Assembly: GCA_944375845.1 (NCBI GenBank)
Contig: CALWAW010000064.1
Coordinates: 1-38,380, forward strand
Length of the DNA: 38,380 nucleotides
Source of the DNA: an uncultured Lachnospiraceae bacterium
GTDB lineage: Bacteria; Bacillota; Clostridia; Lachnospirales; Lachnospiraceae
Reading direction: 5' to 3'
Shown here: positions 15,586 through 24,345 of the stretch, in pieces
Layout of the letters: every line of letters starts with the position of its first letter
Numbering within the stretch: the first letter of the stretch is position 1
Made by a program: the position numbers and the translations under genes
The notes under the pieces: model-generated
The model's database searches: none
What the model was told of the DNA's origin: nothing
What the model saw: the letters and a program-made list of their open reading frames with translations, nothing else

Positions 15586-16104
15586 ATGTCTGAACCCCTG
15601 ACCCTGTATAAACTGATGATCCTTTATATGCTGAAGCAGGTAAAATTTCCCCTGTCAGGCGCCCAGATCTCAGAGTTTTTTCTGAACAAGGAATATACCA
15701 CGTATTTCACCCTTCAGCAGGCCCTGTCAGAGCTGAACGAATCCCACCTCATCAAGCTGGAATCCACCAGGAACAGCTCCCGCTACGAGATCACCCGCGA
15801 AGGCGAGGAAACCCTTTCTTTCTTCGGAAAAAAGATCTCCGCGGCTATCGTTGAGGATATTGATACGTACCTGAAAGAAAATAAGGTCCGCCTCCGCGAC
15901 GAGGTCGGACTGGTCTCTGACTACTATAAATCCACCAACCAGGATTATGTGGTCCACTGCGCCATCCGCGAAGGGAAATCCCAGCTTCTCGAGATCAACA
16001 TCTCGGTTCCCGATAAGGAGCAGGCGGAGCACATGTGCAGCCGCTGGGGCCAGGAAAGCCAGAAGCTTTACGCGGCCATTATGCAGAGGCTGATGAAGGA
16101 GTAA
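15586..16104 (+). CDS. DUF4364 family protein, winged-helix regulator-like
   Basis: The 172-aa product matches DUF4364, widespread in Clostridia. The first 90 residues look like a PadR/winged-helix fold: a helical start (LYKLMILYMLKQV), a recognition-helix region (FTLQQALSELNESHLI), and a wing (STRNSSRYEITREGEE). The C-terminal half (DYYKSTNQDYVVHCAIREGK, then a helix with EQAEHMCSRW) has no assigned activity. DNA binding is an inference from the fold; targets are unknown. It is transcribed alone, divergent from rho, and ends at a strong bidirectional terminator. Confidence 0.88.
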   Translation: MSEPLTLYKLMILYMLKQVKFPLSGAQISEFFLNKEYTTYFTLQQALSELNESHLIKLESTRNSSRYEITREGEETLSFFGKKISAAIVEDIDTYLKENKVRLRDEVGLVSDYYKSTNQDYVVHCAIREGKSQLLEINISVPDKEQAEHMCSRWGQESQKLYAAIMQRLMKE

Positions 16105-16110
16105 AAAAGA

Positions 16111-16152
16111 GGGTGCCGCAAAATCGTTAAATTGAATGATTTTGCGGCACCC
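16111..16152. terminator. Bidirectional intrinsic terminator (DUF4364 / engB)
   Basis: A perfect 15-bp stem, GGGTGCCGCAAAATC (16111-16125) with 16138-16152, has a 12-base loop. T-rich tracts lie on both sides: TTTCATTTTT on the plus strand and TCTTTTTT on the minus strand. It separates the convergent DUF4364 and engB genes. Confidence 0.9.
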
Positions 16153-16161
16153 TTTCATTTT

Positions 16162-16770
16162 TCAATCTTTGTTTTCCGGGTTTTCCAGCCCCGCCAGTTC
16201 CTCAATCAGCTCCCAGATCTCCTCTCTTCCCTGCTTGGTTTCCGCCGAGAAGGGGATCACCCGCACGCCCGGGCCGATGCCGAGGCCCGTCCGCACTTCC
16301 TTGATCTGCTTTTGCAGCTGGCTTCGCTTGATCTTGTCCAGCTTGGTAGCGATGATCACCGGCTCGTAGCCGTTGTACACGATCCATTCGTACATCTGCC
16401 TGTCGTTGGCCGAGGGCTCGTGACGGATGTCCACCAGCAGGAACACGCCCCGCAGTTTGCGGGACTTTTTCAGGTAATTCTCGATCATCCTTCCCCACTT
16501 TTCCCGCTCCGTCTGGGAAACCTTCGCGTAACCGTAGCCGGGCAGGTCCACGTAGTAAAGGGCGTCGTTGATATTATAAAAATTGATGGTCTGAGTCTTT
16601 CCCGGCTGGGCCGAGGTCCTGGCGTAGGATTTCCGGTTCATCAACGCGTTGATCAGCGAGGATTTTCCCACGTTGGATTTTCCCGCAAAGGCGATCTCCG
16701 GCTTATCGTTTTCCGGCAGGCGGCTGGTGACGCCGCACACCGTTTCCAGATTGACGGTTTTTATAATCAT
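16162..16770 (-). CDS. engB: Ribosome-biogenesis GTPase EngB/YsxC
   Basis: EngB/YsxC is an essential GTPase needed for late assembly of the large ribosomal subunit. In 202 aa it shows G1 GKSNVGKSSLIN, a G2-like TSAQPGKTQ, G3 DLPGYGYAKV, G4 TKLDK, and G5 in the VIPFSAET segment. It lies 13 bases after lon with ribosome-binding site AGGAGGG. The lon-engB pairing is conserved in Firmicutes, and the unit ends at the terminator 16111-16152. Confidence 0.96.
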   Translation of the reverse strand: MIIKTVNLETVCGVTSRLPENDKPEIAFAGKSNVGKSSLINALMNRKSYARTSAQPGKTQTINFYNINDALYYVDLPGYGYAKVSQTEREKWGRMIENYLKKSRKLRGVFLLVDIRHEPSANDRQMYEWIVYNGYEPVIIATKLDKIKRSQLQKQIKEVRTGLGIGPGVRVIPFSAETKQGREEIWELIEELAGLENPENKD

Positions 16771-16783
16771 CGGATCCCTCCTG

Positions 16784-19084
16784 TCAGATCAGCGCCTCCT
16801 TCAAGACCTCGTCCATGGTTCCCACATATTTGATGTTTATGCCCTCCACAATCTCCTCAGAGAGCTCCTGCACATTGGGCTTGTTGGTCCCCGGCACCAG
16901 GACCGTATGGATATCGGCCATCTTGGCCGCCAGAAGCTTTTCCTTAAGGCCGCCGATGGGAAGCACCCGCCCCCGCAAAGTCACCTCGCCGGTCATGGCA
17001 AGATCGGCCTTCACCTTCTTGTTGGTGACGGCGGACATAATGGCAGTGGCCATGGTAATCCCTGCCGAGGGGCCGTCCTTGGGCACCGCGCCCTCAGGGA
17101 TATGTACGTGAATGTCGTTCTTTTCGTAGATCTCGCTGTCCACCTGGAATTCCGGGCTGACAGAGCGCACATAGCTTAAGGCCGTTTCGGCCGATTCCTT
17201 CATCACGTCGCCCATCTGGCCCGTAAGCTGGAGCTTTCCGCTCCCGGGCATCAGATTGACCTCCACCTCCAGAGTATCGCCGCCCACACTGGTCCAGGCC
17301 AGGCCCCTGACGATCCCGACGGCGTCCCTTTCATTGGCTTTGTCAAAGCGCACCAGCTCCTGGCCCAGATACTTCTCCAGGCTGCTGTCAGTGACCTTGA
17401 CCTTTTTCTTCTTTCCGTCCAGGATCTCCTTGGCCGCCTTGCGGCAGAGCTCTCCGATCTTTCTCTCCAGCTCCCGGACCCCGGCCTCCCTGGTATAATT
17501 GTGGATGATCCTTCTCAGGGCCTTTTCCGTAACGGTGAACTGGGCCTCTGTAAGGCCGTTCTTCTTTCTTTGCTTTGCCACCAGGTATTTCTCGCCGATG
17601 TGGTACTTTTCGTTTTCCGTATAGCTTTCCACCTCGATGATCTCCATCCTGTCCAGAAGCGGGCGGGGGATGGTCTGGGTCGTGTTGGCCGTGGCGATAA
17701 AGAGCACGTTGGAAAGATCGATGGGAAGCTCGATGTAATGATCCCGGAAGTTCTCATTCTGGGCGCTGTCCAGGATTTCAAGGAGGGCCGACGAGGGATC
17801 CCCCTTATAATCGTTCCCCAGCTTATCCACCTCGTCCAGAAGCATCAGGGGATTGGCCGTTCCGGCCTGCTTCAGGGCGGCGGCGATGCGGCCCGGCATG
17901 GCGCCCACATAGGTGCGCCTGTGGCCCCGGATTTCCGCCTCATCCCGGACGCCTCCCAGGCAGATGCGCACATACTTCTTATTCAGCGCCCTGGCAATGG
18001 ATTTTGCAATGGAGGTCTTGCCCGTTCCCGGCGGGCCCACCAGACAGAGGATGGGGCTTTCCCCCTTCCCTGTCAGGGAACGGACCGCAAGAAATTCCAT
18101 GATCCGCTCCTTGATCTTCTCAAGGCCGTAATGATCCTCCTCCAGGATCGCGGCCGCCTTTGCCAGATCCTTGTTGTCGCGGCTCATCCTGCTCCAGGGC
18201 AGGGCCATCAGGCTGTCGATATAATTGCGGCTCACATAAGCCTCCTGGCTGCCGGCCGGCATGGATTTATAGCGGGTGATCTCCTTCTGGATCTGCTCCT
18301 TGATTTCCTTTCTGGCCTTCTGCTTTTTCAACTGCTCCTCAAGCTGGACGGCCTCGGCCTGAGGCCCGTCCTCTCCCAGCTCCTCCCGGATCAGCTTCAT
18401 CTGCTCCCGCAGGATATATTCCTTCTGGTTCTGGTCGATCCGCTCCTTGACCTTCTCCTGAAATTCCAGCTTGATCCGGCTGATCTGGGTCTCCGTCTCC
18501 AGAAGCCTTTCCACCAGCGCGTAGCGGTCCGAAAAAGAAGGGGCCTCGATCAGTTTCTGCCTGTTTTCCAGGCTTAAGGGCAGGTTTACGCCGATCTCGT
18601 CCACCAGCTCCTCCAGATTTCCCGTTTCCATCAGCATAACGGCCGTATCACGGCTGAATGCCGGATTCGCCTGGGCATACTGCTCCACCTCGTCCTTTAA
18701 GACCCGGCACATGGCCTCCCTGGTCACGTCGTCGGCCTCCAGAAAGGGCTCCGCGGGGCAAAGCTCCACCTCTGCCTGAAGATATCCCCCGCTTCCGTCA
18801 AGCGCCTCCAGGCGCGCTCTCTCAAGGCCCTCCGCCAGCACTCTCACCATGCCGCCGGGCAGCTTGATGAGCTGCTTGATGCAGCTGACGGTGCCCATTC
18901 CATAGAGCCCGTCCATACCGGGATCCTCCTCCTGTACGGATTTCTGGGCCACCAGAAACACCTTCTGATCCGCCACCATGGCCTTCTCCAGCGCAAGCAC
19001 GGATTTCTTGCGGCTGACGTCAAAGTGCACCACCATTCCCGGCAGAACGCACAGGCCCCGCAGCGCGATTGCAGGTATCTTCAT
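16784..19084 (-). CDS. lon: ATP-dependent protease Lon
   Basis: Lon is the cytoplasmic AAA+ serine protease that removes misfolded and regulatory proteins. The 766-aa chain has the LON substrate-binding domain (from IALRGLCVLPGM), a coiled middle, the ATPase with Walker A GPPGTGKTS and Walker B region LMLLDEVDKLG, and the protease domain. The catalytic dyad is S673 (in PKDGPSAG) and K716 (in GGLKEKLL). Length is normal. It follows clpX after a strong hairpin (19127-19152), with ribosome-binding site AAAGGAGG. No clear separate promoter was found, so it probably relies on read-through of that hairpin or an undetected promoter. Confidence 0.97.
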   Translation of the reverse strand: MKIPAIALRGLCVLPGMVVHFDVSRKKSVLALEKAMVADQKVFLVAQKSVQEEDPGMDGLYGMGTVSCIKQLIKLPGGMVRVLAEGLERARLEALDGSGGYLQAEVELCPAEPFLEADDVTREAMCRVLKDEVEQYAQANPAFSRDTAVMLMETGNLEELVDEIGVNLPLSLENRQKLIEAPSFSDRYALVERLLETETQISRIKLEFQEKVKERIDQNQKEYILREQMKLIREELGEDGPQAEAVQLEEQLKKQKARKEIKEQIQKEITRYKSMPAGSQEAYVSRNYIDSLMALPWSRMSRDNKDLAKAAAILEEDHYGLEKIKERIMEFLAVRSLTGKGESPILCLVGPPGTGKTSIAKSIARALNKKYVRICLGGVRDEAEIRGHRRTYVGAMPGRIAAALKQAGTANPLMLLDEVDKLGNDYKGDPSSALLEILDSAQNENFRDHYIELPIDLSNVLFIATANTTQTIPRPLLDRMEIIEVESYTENEKYHIGEKYLVAKQRKKNGLTEAQFTVTEKALRRIIHNYTREAGVRELERKIGELCRKAAKEILDGKKKKVKVTDSSLEKYLGQELVRFDKANERDAVGIVRGLAWTSVGGDTLEVEVNLMPGSGKLQLTGQMGDVMKESAETALSYVRSVSPEFQVDSEIYEKNDIHVHIPEGAVPKDGPSAGITMATAIMSAVTNKKVKADLAMTGEVTLRGRVLPIGGLKEKLLAAKMADIHTVLVPGTNKPNVQELSEEIVEGINIKYVGTMDEVLKEALI

Positions 19085-19126
19085 GCTATTTCCTCCTTTT
19101 GCCGGACATGGCCCGGCAGTTTAAAC

Positions 19127-19152
19127 GGGGCCGCAGAAAAACCTGCGGCCCC
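19127..19152 (-). terminator. Strong hairpin between clpX and lon, probable attenuating terminator
   Basis: GGGGCCGCAG (19127-19136) and CTGCGGCCCC (19143-19152) form a perfect 10-bp stem with a six-base loop. The minus-strand continuation (GTTTAAACT) is a weak T-tract, so termination is likely incomplete. Confidence 0.6.
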
Positions 19153-19158
19153 TTTACA

Positions 19159-20418
19159 TCATGCGGTCTCGTTTCCGCGCTTTTTCACTTCCGTATCCCG
19201 GTAGGTAAGCTGCGGGCGGGCGCCGTTTTCCACCACATCCTTTGTGATCAGGCACCTGCCGACGGTATCGTCGGAAGGAATCTCGTACATGATGTTCGTC
19301 ATTACTTTTTCCATGATCGCCCGAAGGCCCCTGGCGCCGATCTTCCGCTCCACCGCCCGGTCCGCAATGCAGTCCAGGGCCTCCTGGGAAAATTCAAGCT
19401 CCACGCCGTCCAGATCAAACAGCCGCTTGTACTGCTTGATGATGGCGTTCTTGGGCTCTGTGAGAATCCGGATCAGCGCGTCCCTGTCCAGAAGCTCCAG
19501 CGACTCCACCATGGGCACCCGGCCGATGAACTCGGGGATCAGGCCGAATTTGATCAGATCCTGAGGCATCACCTGCGACAAAAGCTCGCTGATATCCTTC
19601 TGCTCCTCGTCCTTCAGGGTGTTCTCAAACCCGATGGAGCCGGCTCCCAGACGGCTTTCGATGATCTTTTCCAGACCGTCGAAGGCGCCTCCGCAGATAA
19701 ACAGAATATTGGTGGTGTCGATCTGATACATCTCCTGATGGGGGTGCTTTCTGCCGCCCTGGGGAGGCACGCTGGCCACCGTTCCTTCCAGGATTTTTAA
19801 CAGCGCCTGCTGGACGCCCTCGCCGGACACATCCCTGGTGATGGACACGTTTTCGGATTTCTTTGTGATCTTATCGATCTCGTCGATATAGATAATGCCG
19901 TATTCAGCCCTCTTGATGTCGTAGTCGGCCGCCTGGATGATTTTTAACAGGATATTCTCCACATCCTCGCCCACATAGCCGGCCTCTGTGAGGGCCGTGG
20001 CGTCGGCGATGGCGAAGGGCACGTTCAGAATCTTCGCGAGGGTCTGGGCCAGAAAGGTCTTTCCGGAACCGGTGGGCCCCAGAAGGAGAATGTTGCTCTT
20101 CTGGACCTCCACATCGGAATCCTCCGGCGCCATGATCCGCTTATAATGATTGTACACAGCTACGGACAGCACCTTTTTCGCCTTGTCCTGCCCGATCACA
20201 TACTCGTCCAGGAATTCCTTTATCTGCTTGGGCTTTAAGAGGTTGATCCCCTCGATCCCCGCCGCATTGTCCTTTTCTGTTTCCTCTGCGATCAGCTCCG
20301 CGCAAAGCTCCACGCACTCATTGCAGATGTAAACGTCTTTTCCGCCTGCGATCAGCTTTTTTACCTGCTCCTGGCTTTTTCCGCAGAAGGAGCAGCGCAC
20401 ATCAAATCTTCCTGCCAT
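19159..20418 (-). CDS. clpX: ClpX, ATPase subunit of ClpXP
   Basis: ClpX unfolds substrates and feeds them to ClpP. The 419-aa product has the N-terminal zinc-binding domain (C9, C12, C32, C35), Walker [17 protein letters not shown], Walker [11 protein letters not shown], and the sensor/arginine region [10 protein letters not shown] ClpP-contacting loop of IGF type lies around SIGFENTL. It starts three bases after clpP (TAATTTATG), so the pair is co-translated. The order tig-clpP-clpX-lon is conserved from E. coli to Clostridia. Confidence 0.97.
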   Translation of the reverse strand: MAGRFDVRCSFCGKSQEQVKKLIAGGKDVYICNECVELCAELIAEETEKDNAAGIEGINLLKPKQIKEFLDEYVIGQDKAKKVLSVAVYNHYKRIMAPEDSDVEVQKSNILLLGPTGSGKTFLAQTLAKILNVPFAIADATALTEAGYVGEDVENILLKIIQAADYDIKRAEYGIIYIDEIDKITKKSENVSITRDVSGEGVQQALLKILEGTVASVPPQGGRKHPHQEMYQIDTTNILFICGGAFDGLEKIIESRLGAGSIGFENTLKDEEQKDISELLSQVMPQDLIKFGLIPEFIGRVPMVESLELLDRDALIRILTEPKNAIIKQYKRLFDLDGVELEFSQEALDCIADRAVERKIGARGLRAIMEKVMTNIMYEIPSDDTVGRCLITKDVVENGARPQLTYRDTEVKKRGNETA

Positions 20419-20421
20419 AAA

Positions 20422-21009
20422 TTACCTCTGACGGCTTTCGATCACCTGGTCAATGATTCCATATTCCAGGGCTTCCGCCGCGCTCATATAGTGGTCACGC
20501 TCTGTATCCACCTCGATCACGTCGAGGGGCTGGCCCGTGTTCTGGGCCAGAAGCTCATTGAGCTTTTTCTTTGTCTGGAGGATCTTGTCGGCCACGATCT
20601 TGATGTCCGTAGCCTGGCCCTGGGCCCCGCCGGAGGGCTGATGAATCATGATCTCGGCGTTGGGCAGAGCCATCCTCTTTCCCTTTGTTCCGCCTGCGAG
20701 AAGGAAGGCTCCCATGCTGGCCGCCATTCCGATGCAGATGGTGGAAACATCGCATTTGATATAATGCATGGTATCATAAATCGCCATACCCGCCGTCACG
20801 ACTCCTCCGGGGCTGTTGATGTAAAGCTGGATGTCCTTCCCCGGATCCTCCGACTCCAGGAACAGAAGCTGGGCGACCACCAGGCTGGCAGTCACCTCGT
20901 TCACTTCTTCGCCCAGGAAAATAATCCTGTCCTTTAACAGCCTGGAATAAATGTCGTAAGAACGCTCCCCCCTGCTTGTTGACTCAATGACATAAGGAAC
21001 TAAACTCAT
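20422..21009 (-). CDS. clpP: ClpP protease subunit
   Basis: ClpP is the serine peptidase barrel of ClpXP. The 195-aa product carries the full catalytic triad: S98 (GMAASMGAF), H123 (MIHQPSGG) and D172 (ERDHYMSA). A short N-terminal propeptide ([10 protein letters not shown]) precedes the mature region. It lies 23 bases after tig and overlaps nothing. No CtsR-type operator was noticed near it; the nearest clear promoter is that of tig. Confidence 0.97.
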   Translation of the reverse strand: MSLVPYVIESTSRGERSYDIYSRLLKDRIIFLGEEVNEVTASLVVAQLLFLESEDPGKDIQLYINSPGGVVTAGMAIYDTMHYIKCDVSTICIGMAASMGAFLLAGGTKGKRMALPNAEIMIHQPSGGAQGQATDIKIVADKILQTKKKLNELLAQNTGQPLDVIEVDTERDHYMSAAEALEYGIIDQVIESRQR

Positions 21010-21032
21010 TCAGATACCTCCCGTTTTGCCTC

Positions 21033-22319
21033 TTAAACTTCCTTCGCCTCGGCAGCGATCAGATCGACGGCCTTCTGAACGGCCAGATCCGTCTTCATCT
21101 GCTCCTTCTCTGCCTCTCCCAGATATTTCTTCAGCTGATCGGCCTCCATCTGGTAAACCTTGGCCATCTCTTCGATCTCTTTATCCAGATCCTCGTCGGA
21201 AACCTGGATATTCTCGGCCTTTGCCACGGCCTCCAACACCAGACGGGTCTCGATGCGCTTCTTTGCCTGCTCCTTCATCTGCTCCACCATCTTTTCCCTG
21301 GTGGTGCCGGTGTACTGCATATACTGCTCCATGGTCAGGCCCTGTCCCTGCATCCTCTGGGCAAACTCATCCACCATATTGGAGGCCTGAGTCTCCACCA
21401 TGGCCTCGGGAATCTCCATCTGGGCATTCTCCACGGCCTTCTGAACGGCCTCGTCCTCTTTCTTCCTCTTGGCGTCGGCCTCGGCCCTCTCTCTCAGCTT
21501 ATCTGCGATTTCCTTCTTGTATTCCTCAAGGGTATCGAACTCGGAAACCTCGCTGGCAAATTCGTCGTCGATCTCAGGCAGCTCCTTCGCCTTAAGCTCC
21601 TTGATGGTCACCTTGAACATGGCGTCCTTGCCCTCCAGCTCCTTCGCCTGGTAAGGGGTGGGGAAAGTCACGTTGACCTCTGTCTCTTCGCCCACGTTCT
21701 TTCCGATGAGCTGATCCTCAAAGCCGGGGATAAACTGGCCGGAGCCCAGCACCAGAGGGAAATCGGTGCCCTTTCCGCCCTCGAAGGCCACGCCGTCGCA
21801 GAAGCCTTCAAAGTCGATGACCGCGGTGTCGTCCTTCTGGGCGGGACGGCCCTCCACCGTCACCATGGCGGCGTTCTTTTCCTGCTCCTTCTTGATTTCA
21901 GCCATCACATCATCATCGGTGACGATAACCTCCTGCTTCGCCACCTCCAGGCCCTTGTACTGGCCCAGGGCCACCTCAGGCTTTACGGCCACGGTAGCCG
22001 TGAAGATCATGGACTTTCCGGCCTCGATCTGCGTCACGTCGATCTCGGGACGGGATACGATCTCAAGGCCGCTCTCCTCGCATGCCTTCTCATAAGCGGC
22101 GGGCAGCATGATGTTGACGGCGTCCTCGTAAAACACGCCTGCGCCGTACATTTTCTCGATCATCTTCTGAGGCACCTTGCCCCGGCGGAAGCCCGGAACG
22201 TTAAAACGGCTCTTATTCCTCTTATACGCCTCCTGGATCGCTTTCGTAACCTCCTCGGCGGGTACCTCAATGGTCATCTTCGCCATGTTCTTTTCCAGAT
22301 TCTCTACCTGTACACTCAT
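21033..22319 (-). CDS. tig: Trigger factor (ribosome-bound chaperone, PPIase)
   Basis: Trigger factor sits at the ribosome exit tunnel and guards nascent chains. The 428-aa product has the ribosome-binding GFRRGKVPQKM (about residues 43-53), an FKBP-type PPIase domain (DTAVIDFEGFCDGVAFEGG to about 245), and a Glu/Lys-rich helical C-domain. It is the first gene of tig-clpP-clpX, with ribosome-binding site AGGAGGA and a promoter about 80 bases upstream. Confidence 0.97.
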   Translation of the reverse strand: MSVQVENLEKNMAKMTIEVPAEEVTKAIQEAYKRNKSRFNVPGFRRGKVPQKMIEKMYGAGVFYEDAVNIMLPAAYEKACEESGLEIVSRPEIDVTQIEAGKSMIFTATVAVKPEVALGQYKGLEVAKQEVIVTDDDVMAEIKKEQEKNAAMVTVEGRPAQKDDTAVIDFEGFCDGVAFEGGKGTDFPLVLGSGQFIPGFEDQLIGKNVGEETEVNVTFPTPYQAKELEGKDAMFKVTIKELKAKELPEIDDEFASEVSEFDTLEEYKKEIADKLRERAEADAKRKKEDEAVQKAVENAQMEIPEAMVETQASNMVDEFAQRMQGQGLTMEQYMQYTGTTREKMVEQMKEQAKKRIETRLVLEAVAKAENIQVSDEDLDKEIEEMAKVYQMEADQLKKYLGEAEKEQMKTDLAVQKAVDLIAAEAKEV

Positions 22320-22397
22320 TGTCTGTGTGTCCTCCTATAACTAAAATGGTATCGCCAGTCGACGGTTATTCCCATACTTATAATCCGGCAAATTACA

Positions 22398-22403
22398 ATT
22401 ATA
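22398..22403 (-). promoter_or_regulatory. Extended -10 promoter of tig
   Basis: TATAAT on the minus strand is preceded by TGC (extended -10), about 80 bases before the tig start. The matching -35 (TGGAAA) is poor. It begins directly after the DJ-1-like gene, whose stop codon lies about 35 bases upstream. Confidence 0.55.
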
Positions 22404-22434
22404 GCACAGTTATTTCCTGATTTCCAGCACTTTT

Positions 22435-22983
22435 TTACGGATGCTGGATCGCTTCCCTTACGCGGCCGGAAACCTCCGCCCCCTCCAGAATCCGCAGAAG
22501 CTCCAGGCCCTCGTCCACAGCGAAGCCCACGCCCCGGCCCGTGACCACATGACCGTCGCAGACCACGCCGTCCGACGTATGAACGGCCTTTCCGAGCTGA
22601 TCCTCAAAGCCGGGGTAGCAGGTGGCCCTCCGGCCGTCCAGGCAGCCATACTTTCCCAGGACGCTGGGCGCCGCGCAGATGGCTGCCAGCACCTTGCCCT
22701 CCCGGTCAAACTCCCGGATCACGCGTCCCAGTCCCTCATGGTCCGCCAGATGCTTTGTTCCGGGCATTCCTCCGGGCAGGAAGATGGCGTCAGCCTTCCG
22801 GCAGGCTTCCTCCGACCACATGCTGTCCGCCTTGATGGTGATATTATGGGAACCGGTCACAAAAAGCTCCTCTCCCATGGAGGCCAGCTCCACCCGGACG
22901 CCTCCCCTTCTCAACATATCCACAACCGCCAGGCACTCCACCTCTTCAAGGCCCGGCGCCACGCATACGTATACGCTGCTCAT
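22435..22983 (-). CDS. DJ-1/PfpI family protein
   Basis: The 182-aa product belongs to the DJ-1/ThiJ/PfpI superfamily. The nucleophile-elbow cysteine is C103 in AAICAAPSVLG and the partner glutamate is E16 in GLEEVE, matching human DJ-1 E18 and C106. FLPGGMPGTKHL forms the oxyanion region. Reported activities include glyoxalase and deglycase-like or stress-sensing roles; none is assured here. It precedes the tig operon and diverges from the CYTH gene. The start follows GAGGG. Confidence 0.9.
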   Translation of the reverse strand: MSSVYVCVAPGLEEVECLAVVDMLRRGGVRVELASMGEELFVTGSHNITIKADSMWSEEACRKADAIFLPGGMPGTKHLADHEGLGRVIREFDREGKVLAAICAAPSVLGKYGCLDGRRATCYPGFEDQLGKAVHTSDGVVCDGHVVTGRGVGFAVDEGLELLRILEGAEVSGRVREAIQHP

Positions 22984-23065
22984 AAAAACCCTCCTGTTCT
23001 GATCGTTGTCCGCCCCGACGGGGCCCGCTTACATGATTATATCACATATTCCCGCCAAAATGTGG

Positions 23066-23071
23066 TAAAAT
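23066..23071 (+). promoter_or_regulatory. Extended -10 promoter of the CYTH gene
   Basis: TAAAAT is preceded by TGG (extended -10), about 35 bases before the ATG. There is no clear -35. Confidence 0.4.
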
Positions 23072-23104
23072 AAATGACAAACCACGGCACAGAAAGGAGC
23101 AGTC

Positions 23105-23536
23105 ATGGAGATCGAACGGAAATTTCTTATAAAAAAGCTGCCAGAGGATCTGGAGCGCTATCCCTCAAGTGACCTGGAGCAGGCCTATCTATGTACGGAC
23201 CCGGTGGTGCGCGTCCGCCGCCAGGATCAGGAATACTATCTCACCTACAAAGGGAAGGGGCTGATGGTGCGGGAGGAATACAACCTTCCCCTGAACGAGG
23301 CGGCCTACCTTCACCTGAAGGCCAAGGCCGACGGGCGCGTCATCACAAAGCGCCGCTTCCGGATCCCCTGCGGGCCGTACACCATCGAGCTGGATCTGTT
23401 TTCCTCCCCGGAAAAACTGATTCTGGCGGAGGTGGAGTTTCCCACAGAAGAAGCGGCCCTCGCCTTCACGCCTCCCTCCTGGTTCGGAGAGGACGTAACA
23501 GGCGACAGCCGCTACCACAACTGCAATATGATCTGA
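23105..23536 (+). CDS. CYTH-domain protein (triphosphate tunnel metalloenzyme type)
   Basis: The 143-aa protein starts with the ExExK signature (E2, E4, K6 in MEIERKFL) and has the tunnel-strand motifs RVRRQDQEYYLTYKGK, ITKRRFRIP, IELDLF and LAEVEFPTEEAA. Short single-domain CYTH proteins hydrolyse inorganic triphosphate or other organic triphosphates with a divalent metal. It lies alone on the plus strand. Its stop is separated from the convergent spoIIQ stop by one base, and no terminator hairpin lies between them, so the two transcripts must overlap. Confidence 0.92.
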   Translation: MEIERKFLIKKLPEDLERYPSSDLEQAYLCTDPVVRVRRQDQEYYLTYKGKGLMVREEYNLPLNEAAYLHLKAKADGRVITKRRFRIPCGPYTIELDLFSSPEKLILAEVEFPTEEAALAFTPPSWFGEDVTGDSRYHNCNMI

Positions 23537-23537
23537 T

Positions 23538-24299
23538 CTATTCCATATAATCCAGCGGGTCAATGGGCGCTCCGTCCTTCGTCATCTGCACGTACAGGTT
23601 CGGCCCCTCCACCACATAGTATTTTGTGGGCGCGGCCACGGTGCCCATCACGGCTCCGGCCCCGGCATAGTCGCCGGGCGAGAGCGCGATATTTTCCATC
23701 TGCCCGATGGTGAGCTCATAGCCTCCGCCCAGATCCAGCGTCAGATAGTTTCCCCACTCCTCGTCGGAGCCCACCACCTTCACCAGGGCGTCCGCGGGAG
23801 CCTTGACCTGGGTTCCCACCTCGCTCTGGATCAGCACGGCGGGGCTGCACTTATATTCCTCAAGGGTGGGAAAATAGACGGTCCTGTCCATGGAAAAATC
23901 CATGATGACGCTTCCCTCCACCGGCCAGGAAAGCCTGTCCGCCTCGCTGAAGCTTACGGAACGGGCCTGGGCCGCCGCGGGAGCCTGCTCCTCAGCCGCA
24001 GAGGGCTCCGTCTCTTTAAGGGCGCTCTGCGCAAGATGCTCCGTCTCCCGGCCCGTTGTCTCTTCCGCCGTCTCCTCTTTGGTTTCTTCTTTCGTTTCCC
24101 TTGTCTCTTCCTTCGCCTCTTCTTTTGTCTCTGTCTCTTCGCTGTTCCATGAAAGCTGTTCGCGGGTGTCCTCCGTCTCTTCACGGACATCGTCCTTCCC
24201 GCCGCTTCCGGTCCCGCGCCACATCAGCACTCCGGCAACAGCCGTGACCGTTACAAGACATCCCAGCGCCATGACCAGCAATCCCTGCTTTTTCTTCAC
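23538..24299 (-). CDS. spoIIQ: SpoIIQ-like M23 (LytM) protein, apparently catalytically inactive
   Basis: In sporulation SpoIIQ sits in the forespore membrane and forms a channel with SpoIIIAH. The 253-aa product has one N-terminal membrane helix, then a low-complexity acidic segment with many E-E-T/K repeats (about residues 40-95). A C-terminal M23/LytM-like fold (WPVEGSVIMDFSMD onward) completes it. The usual zinc ligands are absent: the HxGxD position reads YFPTLEE, and HxH reads NLYVQ, so peptidase activity is unlikely. I take the GTG at 24297-24299, after GAGGTGATT. It lies directly downstream of spoIID, as in Bacillus. Name and role are by context and fold. Confidence 0.78.
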   Translation of the reverse strand: MKKKQGLLVMALGCLVTVTAVAGVLMWRGTGSGGKDDVREETEDTREQLSWNSEETETKEEAKEETRETKEETKEETAEETTGRETEHLAQSALKETEPSAAEEQAPAAAQARSVSFSEADRLSWPVEGSVIMDFSMDRTVYFPTLEEYKCSPAVLIQSEVGTQVKAPADALVKVVGSDEEWGNYLTLDLGGGYELTIGQMENIALSPGDYAGAGAVMGTVAAPTKYYVVEGPNLYVQMTKDGAPIDPLDYME

Positions 24300-24316
24300 G
24301 ATAATCACCTCGATAT

Positions 24317-24345
24317 TAGTCTTGCCCGATTACCGTGTCCTATTC
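24317..24345 (-). promoter_or_regulatory. Candidate sigma-F promoter of spoIIQ
   Basis: On the minus strand GAATA (24341-24345) is followed after 14 bases by GGCAAGACTA (24317-24326), matching the B. subtilis sigma-F -10 pattern GGNRANANTR at every defined position. The -35 differs from GYATA by one base. It overlaps the end of spoIID. Predicted transcription would start almost at the Shine-Dalgarno, which is a weakness. Confidence 0.4.

Noticed and set aside
17501-18577. A 358-codon plus-strand frame opposite lon
   Set aside because: Antisense shadow with leucine-rich, low-information translation; lon motifs are complete on the other strand.
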